A stretch of DNA of 37,308 nt from contig PMAA01000193.1 in the NCBI GenBank assembly GCA_003152355.1, positions 1 through 37,308 of the forward strand, given 5' to 3'. Both the position numbers and the translations under genes were made by a program. Under the pieces are notes generated by a model. That model ran no database searches and was not told the origin of the DNA. It saw only the letters and a list, made by a program, of their open reading frames with translations. This document shows positions 18,579 to 27,813 of the stretch, in pieces (positions within the stretch are counted from its first letter, which is position 1; each line of letters begins with the position of its first letter). The stretch is from Acidobacteriota bacterium (GTDB lineage Bacteria; Acidobacteriota; Terriglobia; Acidiferrales; UBA7541).

Positions 18579-19265
18579 TCACGCCGCTGTGACGACGATA
18601 CCCGTGCATCGCTCGCGCCCGGTCCGGCGATATCCGTGCAAAACGCTCGAATCGAAATAGATGGCGTCACCGGCAACGAGCGAATTTTCCTCCGAGCCGA
18701 CCCGGATCGCCAATTTGCCCGTCATCACGTAAATCATCTCGACGCCGGTGTGATGATGCAGCCGGATTTTATCGGGCGCAACCGATTCGAACTCGGCCCA
18801 GTAGGAATTCAATTTGCGGTCGACGACCGAAAAATCCAGAGATTCGAAGTGGTACGAGACGTTTTTTCCCGCAGCGGTCTCGGGAAACTTCTTGCGCTCC
18901 CGCTTCCGGACGACCGCCAGCGGGTGACGGGCGCGGTCGTCAACGAAGAAGCTGTCCAAACCGACGCTGAAGACCATCGCGATTCGCAGAAGTGTTGGCA
19001 AAGTCGGATGCAGCTTTCCGCGCTCGAGCTTTGAGAGCATGGCGGGCGATAACCCTGTATGCCGGCCCAACTCCACCAGTCCGAGCTTCTTCCGCAGCCG
19101 CAGCGCCCTCAATTTTTCGCCGATCGCGTATCGCGTGAGACCCTTCTGTAAGGCTTCTGAGAGCATGCGCTTCCCTTTTCCGATGTCGAATTTCCCCTGA
19201 GGAAAACAACGGGCGGAAATTTTCACGCCATTCACATCACTTTCTATTGTTGTCTGTATTTTCAT
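18579..19265 (-). CDS. XRE-family HTH transcriptional regulator with C-terminal cupin domain
   Basis: LRALRLRKKLGLVELGRHTGLSPAMLSKLERGKLHPTLPTLLRIA plus cupin HHHTGVEMIYVMTGKLAIRVGSEENSLVAGDAIYFDSSVLHGYR. ATG 19265 preferred over TTG 19274. Confidence 0.92.
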   Translation of the reverse strand: MKIQTTIESDVNGVKISARCFPQGKFDIGKGKRMLSEALQKGLTRYAIGEKLRALRLRKKLGLVELGRHTGLSPAMLSKLERGKLHPTLPTLLRIAMVFSVGLDSFFVDDRARHPLAVVRKRERKKFPETAAGKNVSYHFESLDFSVVDRKLNSYWAEFESVAPDKIRLHHHTGVEMIYVMTGKLAIRVGSEENSLVAGDAIYFDSSVLHGYRRTGRERCTGIVVTAA

Positions 19266-19292
19266 TGCAGTCAAATAGTTTTTCTCTATGAT
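19265..19292 (+). promoter_or_regulatory. Candidate sigma70-type promoter for fasciclin gene
   Basis: TTGCAG (19265-19270)-16 bp-TATGAT (19287-19292); overlaps the XRE-cupin start codon region. Confidence 0.5.
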
Positions 19293-19300
19293 ACATCTTA

Positions 19301-19337
19301 GAAACGGGAGTAGCGCAAGCAGGGCTGTTCCCGTTTC
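19301..19337 (+). promoter_or_regulatory. 5'-leader hairpin of fasciclin mRNA
   Basis: GAAACGGGA (19301-19309)/TCCCGTTTC (19329-19337), perfect 9-bp stem, 19-nt loop, at the predicted transcript 5' end. Confidence 0.45.
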
Positions 19338-19403
19338 GCAAATGCGGTTCGTCCTACGGTTTCAAACGGACTCGATCAGGAATCCGATTCACGAGGAGAA
19401 AAG

Positions 19404-19922
19404 ATGAACGCTTTATCGCAACACAATTTAATTCGCTTCAGCGTCGTCGGCGCATTGGCGCTGGCGGCGGTTCTTGCGCTCACTGTCTTCGGTGCCGCCA
19501 CGCCTCCCCAGAAGAAGGACATCGTTGATACTGCGGTTGCCGCCGGGCAATTCAAGACTCTCGCCGCTGCTCTTCAAGCCGCCGGTTTGGTGGACACACT
19601 CAAAGGCAAGGGTCCTTTCACAGTGTTTGCGCCGACCGACGAAGCTTTCGCCAAGCTGCCAGCAAGTACGGTGGAAGATCTCTTGAAGCCCGAGAACAAG
19701 GCAAAGCTCCAAGCGATTCTGACGTACCACGTCGTTGCCGGACGCGTCACTGCCGCTCAAGTGATGAAAATGTCGTCCGCCAAGACATTGAACGGTGAAG
19801 ATTTAACCATTCATACCGACGGCGACGCCGTGATGGTTAACGACGCCCACGTCGTGAAAACCGACATCCTTTGCAGCAACGGCGTGATCCACGTGATCGA
19901 CACCGTCCTGCTGCCAAAGTAA
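19404..19922 (+). CDS. Fasciclin (FAS1) domain secreted protein
   Basis: Signal peptide; [66 protein letters not shown]...[21 protein letters not shown]. Confidence 0.96.
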   Translation: MNALSQHNLIRFSVVGALALAAVLALTVFGAATPPQKKDIVDTAVAAGQFKTLAAALQAAGLVDTLKGKGPFTVFAPTDEAFAKLPASTVEDLLKPENKAKLQAILTYHVVAGRVTAAQVMKMSSAKTLNGEDLTIHTDGDAVMVNDAHVVKTDILCSNGVIHVIDTVLLPK

Positions 19923-19990
19923 AGGCTCAGACGGGTCCGGCCAAACTCTAAAACGAGGGACGGGGCAGGTCAGGCCGGCTCGAGTGAGGG

Positions 19991-20023
19991 AGGGCGCTAT
20001 CCCACAGGGGTGGATGGCGCCCT
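19991..20023 (+). terminator. Rho-independent-type terminator downstream of fasciclin gene
   Basis: AGGGCGCTATCC/GGATGGCGCCCT 12-bp stem (one G-U), 9-nt loop, followed by TTCATTTCTT. Confidence 0.6.
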
Positions 20024-20112
20024 TCATTTCTTGTGCACGCGTTTCGCTCGACAATCCGGGGTATCGCGCGACGCCCGCACAGGATTTGGCGTACAGTAAG
20101 ACCTCCGCTAGA

Positions 20113-22449
20113 ATGAGGGCGCAATCCCAGGCGTGCCGCACCAGCGCGCCGCTTCCCTTGCCCGATAAACGACAATCCGATGGCGGCGCGCAAGCCGCGC
20201 CTGCTCACGATCTGCTCTCAATCGAGCTGAATGCCCTCGTACGCGGGGAGCATTCGGATCCATTCCATATCCTGGGACCGCACTACGAAGAAGTTAGCGG
20301 CAAGAATTCCGTCATCGTGCGCGTGTTCCGGCCCGGCGCCGAATCGGTTGCTGTGATTTGGAGCGGCCGCACTTCGCCGGTTGCCGCGGCGCGCACTGCG
20401 GTTGACGACATTTTCGTTGCCGCGATTCCCGTGCAAGTGCCGGAGCTCGCTGTCGGCCAGAAATTAGGGCCAATTAATCCGACGACGTATCGTCTCCGGG
20501 TTACCTACTCCGACGGCCGCGTCGAAGAAGGCTACGACGCCTACGCCTTCCCGCCGGTCCTGACGGAATTCGATCTGCACCTGATCGGCGAAGGCACGCA
20601 CTATTTCAATTACGAAAAGCTGGGCGCGCACGTCCGCGAGCAGGAAGGCGTTCGCGGCGTGCACTTCGGCGTGTGGGCGCCGAACGCGCGGCGCGTGAGC
20701 GTCGTCGGCGATTTCAATCACTGGGACGGCCGAACGCATCCGATGCTGAGCCGCGGCTTCTCTGGAATCTGGGAGCTTTTCGTCCCCGGCCTCGATCACG
20801 GCGATCTCTACAAATTTGAAATTCTCTCGCAGGTAGAACATCAGCTCGCGCTGAAGGCCGATCCATACGCCTTCTACGCCGAGCTTCGGCCGAATACGAG
20901 CTCGATTGTCTACGACGTGGATCGTTACCACTGGAACGATGCCGAGTGGCTCGAGCAGCGCGCCAAACGCGATCTATTGCGCGCGCCGCTTTCCATTTAC
21001 GAAGTGCACCTCGGCTCGTGGCGCAAGCGCGACTCCGAAGGCGGGCGTTGGCTTACCTATCGTGAGCTCGTCGACGAATTAATTCCTTACGCCAAAGAGA
21101 TGGGCTACACGCATCTTGAGCTGATGCCCGTGATGGAATACCCGTACGACGGATCGTGGGGCTACCAGACGGTCGGATATTTCGCCCCGACCAGCCGCTA
21201 TGGCGAGCCGGATGATTTCAAGTTCTTTGTGGATCGCTGCCATCAGGCGGGACTCGGCGTCATTCTCGATTGGACGCCCGCACATTTTCCGCGCGACGCG
21301 CACGGCCTGGCATACTTCGACGGTACGCATCTCTACGAGCACGCCGACCCTCGTAAGGGCACGCAACCGGACTGGGGCACGCTCGTCTTCAATTACGGCC
21401 GGAACGAAGTGCAAAATTTCCTGGTGTCCAATGGGCTTTTCTGGCTCGAGAAGTATCACGCCGACGGCCTTCGCGTGGATGCCGTCGCCTCCATGCTCTA
21501 CCTCGACTACTCGCGAAAAGAGGGCGAGTGGATTCCGAATCAGTTTGGCGGCAGAGAAAATCTTGAGGCAATCGCATTTATAAAGAAACTGAATGAAGTC
21601 GCCCACACGCGAAACTCCGGCATCCTGATGATTGCCGAGGAATCCACTTCCTGGCCGGCGGTCTCGCGTCCTACTTATGTCGGAGGGCTTGGCTTCGATC
21701 TGAAATGGAACATGGGGTGGATGAACGACACGCTGAAATATTTCTCCGAGAATCCGATCCACCGGAAATATCACCACAATCAGCTTACGTTCTCGATGAT
21801 GTACGCTTTCACCGAGAACTTCGTCCTTCCGCTGTCGCACGACGAAGTCGTGCATGGCAAGCAATCGCTGCTCTCGAAGATGCCCGGCGATGATTGGCAG
21901 CAATTCGCAAATCTGCGGCTGCTGTTCGCGTATCTCAACGCGCATCCGGGCAAGAAGCTGCTGTTCATGGGCTGCGAACTCGCGGAGCGCCACGAATGGG
22001 GGGAAACCCGAAGCATCGAATGGTCGCTCGAAGAATCTCCGCCGCACAGAGGAATGCAGCGCTTAGTCGCCGACCTGAACCGTCTGCATACGTCCAACCC
22101 GGCGTTTCACGAAGTGGATTTCGAGTGGAAGGGATTTGAGTGGCTCGAAGTCAACGACTTGGATCGCAGCACGTTGGCATTCATCCGGCGCGCGGCTGAT
22201 CCAAGTCAGTTCGTGCTCGTCGTCTGTAATTTCACTCCAGTCGTTCGGGCCGATTATCGAGTGGGCGCGCCTGTGGCCGGCTCCTATCAGGAGTTCTTCA
22301 ATTCCGATTCTTCCTATTACGGCGGCGGCGACGTTGGCAATCTCGGCGGAGTCATGACTGAGCCTATACCGTGGAATGGCCAGCAATTCTCCCTAAAGAT
22401 CACGTTGCCGCCCCTTGCCGTGATCTACTTCGCGCTCCAGCGCGAGTAA
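20113..22449 (+). CDS. glgB: 1,4-alpha-glucan branching enzyme (GH13, CBM48)
   Basis: NPFHILGPH-like N-terminus, [92 protein letters not shown] 20113 chosen because the longer frame starts before the terminator. Confidence 0.97.
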   Translation: MRAQSQACRTSAPLPLPDKRQSDGGAQAAPAHDLLSIELNALVRGEHSDPFHILGPHYEEVSGKNSVIVRVFRPGAESVAVIWSGRTSPVAAARTAVDDIFVAAIPVQVPELAVGQKLGPINPTTYRLRVTYSDGRVEEGYDAYAFPPVLTEFDLHLIGEGTHYFNYEKLGAHVREQEGVRGVHFGVWAPNARRVSVVGDFNHWDGRTHPMLSRGFSGIWELFVPGLDHGDLYKFEILSQVEHQLALKADPYAFYAELRPNTSSIVYDVDRYHWNDAEWLEQRAKRDLLRAPLSIYEVHLGSWRKRDSEGGRWLTYRELVDELIPYAKEMGYTHLELMPVMEYPYDGSWGYQTVGYFAPTSRYGEPDDFKFFVDRCHQAGLGVILDWTPAHFPRDAHGLAYFDGTHLYEHADPRKGTQPDWGTLVFNYGRNEVQNFLVSNGLFWLEKYHADGLRVDAVASMLYLDYSRKEGEWIPNQFGGRENLEAIAFIKKLNEVAHTRNSGILMIAEESTSWPAVSRPTYVGGLGFDLKWNMGWMNDTLKYFSENPIHRKYHHNQLTFSMMYAFTENFVLPLSHDEVVHGKQSLLSKMPGDDWQQFANLRLLFAYLNAHPGKKLLFMGCELAERHEWGETRSIEWSLEESPPHRGMQRLVADLNRLHTSNPAFHEVDFEWKGFEWLEVNDLDRSTLAFIRRAADPSQFVLVVCNFTPVVRADYRVGAPVAGSYQEFFNSDSSYYGGGDVGNLGGVMTEPIPWNGQQFSLKITLPPLAVIYFALQRE

Positions 22450-22627
22450 CCGCTGGCGTTTGAACGCCGCAACGGAGAATACCTTTTCAGAGCCTGGAGC
22501 CTCCCGCCTCCGGGAGCCAATCGAAATCGAAGGCAATTGCCGCGCATAAAGATTCTTCGCCTCGAAGGAACTTTTCGCAACCCAGCTCCGTATATCCCTC
22601 CAGCAGTTCGAAAGAAAGGAATATGAA

Positions 22628-23269
22628 ATGAATAAAACGCTGCAGTTGGGTGCTGTTCTCTGTCTGTTGGCCGGTTTCGTGGTCATGGGCGCAGTAGCCG
22701 TCAAGAAAACGGCCGCCGCTGCCACTCCCGAAAAGTTCATCCACGTTCGAGTCAACGATGTTTCGAAAGGGGAGATGGTCAGCGTCAATCTTCCACTATC
22801 TCTCGCTGAGAAAGTCATCCCCACAATTCACAACGGCAACCTCCACAACGGAAAAGTCACCATCGGGAATATGGACATGCAAGACGTCGACGTTCGCGCG
22901 CTCCTCGCCGCGGTAGCCAGTTCCCCAGACAACGAGTTCGTAACCGTGAAGGAAAAGGACCAGGAAGTGCGCGTCGCGAAGTCAAAAGGCAACTTCATCA
23001 TCCACGTGACCGACCTGAACTCGGATTCAGACGAATCGAACAAATCAGACAAGTCAGACAAAAAGTACGAAAAGCGCGGCCAGAAAGTGGATATAACCAT
23101 TCCGATATCGGTCGTCAACGCGCTCGTCCCGAACGAAAGGCAGGAGCTCGACCTCGTGGCCGCAATTCACGCGTTGAGCAACGCCAGTGAGGCGCTTCTC
23201 GTAACTGTGCACGACGGAACCCAAGACGTAAGAATCTGGATTGATTCGCAGAACGACGGCTCGAAGTAG
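22628..23269 (+). CDS. Secreted protein with two LiaX/YvlB N-terminal-like repeats and Ser/Asp/Lys linker
   Basis: RBS AAGGAA; N-terminal hydrophobic segment; repeats VSVNLPLSLAEKVIP...LLAAVASSPDNEFVTVKEKDQEVRVAKSKGNFIIHV and VDITIPISVVNALVP...ELDLVAAIHALSNASEALLVTVHDGTQDVRIWIDS. Confidence 0.75.
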   Translation: MNKTLQLGAVLCLLAGFVVMGAVAVKKTAAAATPEKFIHVRVNDVSKGEMVSVNLPLSLAEKVIPTIHNGNLHNGKVTIGNMDMQDVDVRALLAAVASSPDNEFVTVKEKDQEVRVAKSKGNFIIHVTDLNSDSDESNKSDKSDKKYEKRGQKVDITIPISVVNALVPNERQELDLVAAIHALSNASEALLVTVHDGTQDVRIWIDSQNDGSK

Positions 23270-23300
23270 CCGCGTCGCGGCGCTCGAAAGTGATGACACG

Positions 23301-23777
23301 ATGATACTGCTTGCCAAACTGGCTCTCGGAACTCTGGGAACGGTAGTCGCTGCGGGCGGAGTGATTTCAAGCGAAGGCTTCGTCAGCGTGCGGGTGCACG
23401 AGAAGAAGCCGGACGGAACGCACGTCTCGCTGATCGTTCCGGCGATGGTACTCGATAGCGGCCTGCACTTCGTTCCGAAGGAGAATCTACAAGACGCGGC
23501 GGAACAAGTCAGGCCGTGGCTGCCGACGATTCACGCGGCGATTGACGCCATGAAATCGGAGGGCGACACGACATTTGTAGAAGTCAGAGAAGAGAATCAG
23601 CACGTCACGGTCGCAACGCACAACGGCGCCATCGTCGTGGACGTTGACGATGACGGTGAAACGGTGCACGTCTCGACGCCGCTTCGAGCCATCGACAACG
23701 CCATTGACCAGATCGCAGCCGCGGGCCCAAAAAATTTAGCCCCACCACGCGGCGCGTTCCAATCCACCGCGCCTTAG
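23301..23777 (+). CDS. Paralogue of the preceding gene, LiaX/YvlB N-terminal-like repeats
   Basis: VSVRVHEKKPDGTHVSLIVPAMVLDSGLHFVP...TTFVEVREENQHVTVATHNGAIVVDV then VHVSTPLRAIDNAIDQIA; ATG 23301 avoids overlap with upstream CDS. Confidence 0.7.
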   Translation: MILLAKLALGTLGTVVAAGGVISSEGFVSVRVHEKKPDGTHVSLIVPAMVLDSGLHFVPKENLQDAAEQVRPWLPTIHAAIDAMKSEGDTTFVEVREENQHVTVATHNGAIVVDVDDDGETVHVSTPLRAIDNAIDQIAAAGPKNLAPPRGAFQSTAP

Positions 23778-23797
23778 GGCGCCCGAGTGGGTCGGCT

Positions 23798-24562
23798 CTA
23801 CTTCGCCGGCACCCAGTACACTTCTTGTTTCAAAGATGCGTTTGCAAATCCCCTGCGCTTTAAAATCCCCAATCCCATCTCAATCATCCCAGGATGGCCG
23901 CACAAGTATCCGGTGGTATCAGCGCCGGTTAATTTCCAGTGATCCGAGTATTTCCGAATCAAGTCCTCAACGCGGCCAACTTCGCCGGCCCACGAGGGAT
24001 CATCCCAAGGCCGACTGATCGTCGCGACATACTTCAGCCACGGAACCTCGGTCGCAATGCGGTCGAGCTCCTCGCGATAGCCAAATTCCCACGAGCGACT
24101 CGCACCATTGATCAGGTAGAAGCGATGATCGCCCGGTGGCTCGCCATTCTTCCAGTCTCGATAAAAGGTTCGCAGGTAACTGACGAACGGGGCAACGCCG
24201 GTCACCGTGCAAATCATCAGGTGATTGGTGGGTCCGCTACGGAGATCAAGCGTGAAGCGGCCCTTGGCAATCTTGCGAATCTTCAACTCCGCACCCGGCA
24301 GCAGACGGAACAGCAGAGGCGTCAAGTCGCCTTGTGGCACGAGTTCAAAGAAAATTTCGAGGGTCTCTTCGTATGGCGAAGAAACGATGGAGTACGCGCG
24401 TTCGACCAGCTTTTCAGGCGTTTGGACGCCAAGCGTCGCGTACTGTCCGGCGACGAAGCTGAACGGGCCGCCCGGATCAACGCGCAGCTTCCACAGGTCG
24501 TTTGAGACGTCTATGCGCTCAAGAACGCGGGCACGATAAAACTTATCCTCCGTAGAAGCCAC
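23798..24562 (-). CDS. Ferredoxin/flavodoxin-NADP+ reductase-type FAD oxidoreductase
   Basis: FVAGQYATLGV, ERAYSIVSSP (RxYS), TVTGVAPFVSYLR, GYLCGHPGMIEMG, C-terminal KQEVYWVPAK. Confidence 0.92.
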   Translation of the reverse strand: MASTEDKFYRARVLERIDVSNDLWKLRVDPGGPFSFVAGQYATLGVQTPEKLVERAYSIVSSPYEETLEIFFELVPQGDLTPLLFRLLPGAELKIRKIAKGRFTLDLRSGPTNHLMICTVTGVAPFVSYLRTFYRDWKNGEPPGDHRFYLINGASRSWEFGYREELDRIATEVPWLKYVATISRPWDDPSWAGEVGRVEDLIRKYSDHWKLTGADTTGYLCGHPGMIEMGLGILKRRGFANASLKQEVYWVPAK

Positions 24563-24692
24563 TTTGGGTCTCCTCGAAGAGTTCCCGAAATCCTACGTGC
24601 TATGCGCTCCGCTTCCAAGCAGAAAATGAATGAGGCGCCCCAATGGAGCGCCTCTTGCGACATCGCCGGAGATGGAACCGATCCGCTTCGGC

Positions 24693-25364
24693 CTACTGTG
24701 GTTGTTTTCCCTGTTGCATCATGCGCATCGGATCGAACGCTACCGGCGTCCCCGTGATTCGATCCTTCGCATCAGTGATAACGTGGGCGAGAACTATGGT
24801 CGATCCTTCCTTGGATGATGACTTGATCAGGCCGAACGGCGGCGCCTTCGGCGAAATCCAGACGTCACCGCCGTTATTCGAGTGCCAGTGGTCGCAGACA
24901 AACGTTCCGGCCGGAACGGTAATCGTTTCGCTTCCCACGTTCTGTCCCTGGCTGCGGATGTCGGTGTATTTATTTCCCTGCCGCGCGCCCATCATCTGTT
25001 CGGACATTTCCATCGGCGGTTGACCCTGCATCTGGATGATTGTGCGGCTCACTTGGCTATTCGCACCGTCAAAAGCTATAAGAGACTTGGCGACAATCGC
25101 GCCGGGACGCTGGCCGCCTTCGATCGAGATCTCCAGCCAGTATGCGTCCTTCCCGCCGACGCTTTCCTTGCCGGCGATGAACATATCCATATGACGGGTC
25201 TTACCATCGGCAGATTGCGTGTCGTACGAACCTCCCGAGCCGACGACCGGATTCCAGATACCAGCCATGTCCGGGGTTCGCATTATGCCCATCTGAACGA
25301 TTCCCGCGGGCGACAAGCTGACGAGCAGCAGTGCAGCAATCGCGATCCGACAAGCAGCCTTCAT
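24693..25364 (-). CDS. Exported hypothetical protein
   Basis: 223 aa, signal peptide, RBS AGGAG before ATG; good codon usage; no family recognised with confidence. Confidence 0.7.
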   Translation of the reverse strand: MKAACRIAIAALLLVSLSPAGIVQMGIMRTPDMAGIWNPVVGSGGSYDTQSADGKTRHMDMFIAGKESVGGKDAYWLEISIEGGQRPGAIVAKSLIAFDGANSQVSRTIIQMQGQPPMEMSEQMMGARQGNKYTDIRSQGQNVGSETITVPAGTFVCDHWHSNNGGDVWISPKAPPFGLIKSSSKEGSTIVLAHVITDAKDRITGTPVAFDPMRMMQQGKQPQ

Positions 25365-25467
25365 GAGTTTCTCCTGTGGACGTGGAGTGCCAAATCTATC
25401 GAGGCTTCGATCTCAATTCCCTTCCCGGCAGCAATCAGAGATTCCAGATTGTGAGTTATTTCTGCGG

Positions 25468-26469
25468 TTACGACCTTCGCGCCGCGGCCACGCGATCCGC
25501 TCCAACAATGCGCTCGACGCGATAAATGGGCTTGTCACGCCCCTCGAAATGCGTCCGCATTAGCAATTCGCCAATCAAGCCAACGGCAAGCACCTGCAGC
25601 CCAAATAAGAAAAGCATCATGCCCAGAACCAGCAGCGGCCCGTGCTCCTGAAATAAATGCGTCCCGAACAGAATTTTCTCGAAAAATAGAAAAGTCAGAA
25701 TTCCTCCGCCGCCCAAAACGCCCAGGATTCCCGGAGGCCCAAAAAAGTGCAACGGCCGAGTCATGAAGCGCAGAAGAAAACGAATTGTCAGCAGATCGAA
25801 GAACACGCGAATCGTCCTCGAAATGCCGTAGTGAGATTGCCCGCTCGGCCGCACGATATTTTTGATCGGGACTTCCGTGACCTTAGCGCCGTTCCACGCG
25901 GCCAGCGCCGGAATGAACCGGTGCAGCTCGCCGTAAAGTCGAATGTCTTTAATGGTTTCGCGGCGATATACCTTGAACGTCGTTCCGAAGTCGTGGATAT
26001 CCACACCGGAAAACTTCGCCATCATCCAATTGGCCACGCGCGAAGGCAGCCGCCGCAGCAGGTAATTGTCCACGCGCTTCTCGCGCCAGCCGCTGACGAT
26101 GTCGCTGTCAGTCGCCTCGAAAGCATCGAGCATCGCCGGAATATCGGCGGGATCGTGTTGCAGGTCGCCATCCATCGAAATGATGATTTCGCCCGCGGCG
26201 TAGTCGAAGCCGGCGGAAAGCGCTACAGTCTGGCCGTAGTTCCGCTTCAGCCGCAGCGCCACCACGCGCCGGTCAAGACCTGCGAGCTCGGCTAAAATCA
26301 GCGCGGTGCCGTCGAGGCTGTGATCGTCCACGAAAACGAATTCCACCGGCTCGTAGCGGCCGGTCATGACATCGCTCAGCCGCGCGTAGAGCTCGCGGAT
26401 GCTCGACTCCTCATTGTGGAGTGGCACGACGACTGAGTATTTCGGCGGCATTTGTTCTGATTCTCTCAT
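25468..26469 (-). CDS. Glycosyltransferase family 2, polyprenyl-phosphate type (ArnC/GtrB-like) with two C-terminal TM helices
   Basis: YSVVVPLHNEESSIRELYARL, FVDDHSLDGT, GEIIISMDGDLQHDPADIP, RRLPSRVANWMMAKFSGVDIHDFGTTFKVYRR. Confidence 0.93.
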   Translation of the reverse strand: MRESEQMPPKYSVVVPLHNEESSIRELYARLSDVMTGRYEPVEFVFVDDHSLDGTALILAELAGLDRRVVALRLKRNYGQTVALSAGFDYAAGEIIISMDGDLQHDPADIPAMLDAFEATDSDIVSGWREKRVDNYLLRRLPSRVANWMMAKFSGVDIHDFGTTFKVYRRETIKDIRLYGELHRFIPALAAWNGAKVTEVPIKNIVRPSGQSHYGISRTIRVFFDLLTIRFLLRFMTRPLHFFGPPGILGVLGGGGILTFLFFEKILFGTHLFQEHGPLLVLGMMLFLFGLQVLAVGLIGELLMRTHFEGRDKPIYRVERIVGADRVAAARRS

Positions 26470-26497
26470 TGGATCAGCTCAAGTGGCTCATTTTCTC

Positions 26498-27358
26498 TCA
26501 GTTGAGGTCTCGGTAGGGCATAAGCCGCACGCCGGACTCGCAAATCGCTCTCCCGACATCCGCATCAACGAGCGCATTCAGCTCAAGTTGCCGCTGCTGC
26601 TTGAGCCTCGTCGAACATTTTTCGAGCTCCGCATCGCAAATTCCAGGATGGCACATGATTTCGCTCGTGCCCTCCGGCAATTGCTCGATCAGCCGGCGCA
26701 GTGCGCTGCCGCACAATTGACCCGTCAACATTACACCGAAAAAATGGTCTGGAGCGCGCAAGTCGTACGCCTTCAGGCCCCTGCGAAACGCCGGCGCGGT
26801 TATGCTGGCAACCGAAATCAGGAAGCGCTGAGTCACCGCGCCATTCGCTTCCGGCAGTTTTGCCGAGATCTGCGTTTCCTCGAACGGCTTGCGCACTCGC
26901 TTGATACCAAACTCCCGCGCCACGCGGAAAAGCGCTTCCATAACAATAGGATGCGCGTGCGTGTGCTTGTGGCTATCGAGATGCGAAGGGGTAATGCCCG
27001 CCGAGACCACGCGCTCGATTTGAGCCCTTATCTCACGCTCGATATCCTCGCTCGGGATCAGGCCGCTTGTAAGCCGGCCGACCAGCTCCAATAAAGTGCG
27101 CGGCAGCTCGCCATTCTTCTTCGCGAGCGACGGAATTTCGTCTGCCGGAGCCACGCAGTCGCCGCCGACAAGCACGAGGTGGCAGCCAACGTCCATCTCC
27201 GGATTTTCACGGACGCGGGCGACGGCATCGTCGAAAGCACGACCTGTCGCCATCAGCGTGGTGCTAGTGAGAATTCCATCCCGAAACGCTTGGACGATTC
27301 CAGCGTTGACTCCAGCCGTCAATCCGAAGTCGTCCGCATTCACGATCAGCGATTTCAT
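26498..27358 (-). CDS. ChbG/HpnK (YdjC) family carbohydrate deacetylase
   Basis: MKSLIVNADDFGLTAGVNAGIVQAFRDGILTSTTLMATG, VGCHLVLVGG, THSHLDSHKHTHAHPIV-type motif (SHLDSHKHTHAHP), CHPG. ATG 27358. Confidence 0.92.
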   Translation of the reverse strand: MKSLIVNADDFGLTAGVNAGIVQAFRDGILTSTTLMATGRAFDDAVARVRENPEMDVGCHLVLVGGDCVAPADEIPSLAKKNGELPRTLLELVGRLTSGLIPSEDIEREIRAQIERVVSAGITPSHLDSHKHTHAHPIVMEALFRVAREFGIKRVRKPFEETQISAKLPEANGAVTQRFLISVASITAPAFRRGLKAYDLRAPDHFFGVMLTGQLCGSALRRLIEQLPEGTSEIMCHPGICDAELEKCSTRLKQQRQLELNALVDADVGRAICESGVRLMPYRDLN

Positions 27359-27416
27359 AAATTTCGAGGCATCATCTCGTAATGGAATAATATCACGCAG
27401 AGGCACCCAGCCTATC

Positions 27417-27444
27417 GTAGCGCCGGCATCTTGCCGGCGTTTTT
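27417..27444. repeat. REP-like hairpin with GTAGCGCCG edge, copy 2 (also terminator-like on + strand)
   Basis: GTAG-CGCCGGCA-TCT-TGCCGGCG-TTTTT. Confidence 0.55.
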
Positions 27445-27598
27445 CCGCGCGCCCACTCCATCTGTCGCGACAAAGATCCAGCCAGCATCAAAGATTCTCT
27501 CGCGTGTACGTGAGGAGGCATCGCCAAAAAACTCCACACAGCAATTTCACCGCCGCAATTTACAAATTCGCCCCACAAAAAATAATTTCCCGATAAAG

Positions 27599-27632
27599 TT
27601 TTCAACAGTTGTGTTGAAAAGCTTGTGGAAAA
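27599..27632. promoter_or_regulatory. Cluster of DnaA-box-like 9-mers
   Basis: TTTTCAACA (27599-27607), TGTTGAAAA (27612-27620), TGTGGAAAA (27624-27632; complement TTTTCCACA fits TTWTNCACA). Confidence 0.35.
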
Positions 27633-27813
27633 GCCGCCGCTCGCGCACAAAACAGCCCAAGAAACCAATCGTTTATGCGTTTTGCACCACGACAGGGCAA
27701 ATGCGGCCGTTCCCAGTAAAACATTTGGAAGAACGACGCATTCAGAGACGCGCGAAGGAACTGTGGGCAGTTTGAAAAACGCTCTAGACGAAAAAGTCCG
27801 ATCAGCTACGAAG

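Noticed and set aside
21079-22047. 322-aa minus-strand ORF inside glgB
   Set aside because: Antisense shadow of conserved GH13 catalytic motifs.
22455-22468. GGCGTT-TG-AACGCC after glgB as a terminator
   Set aside because: 2-nt loop and no T-tract; may be fortuitous.
27393-27775. Small overlapping ORFs (91 aa minus, 114 aa plus) in the HpnK/27814 gap
   Set aside because: They run through a hairpin and the DnaA-box-like cluster, with no family motifs or convincing start signals.
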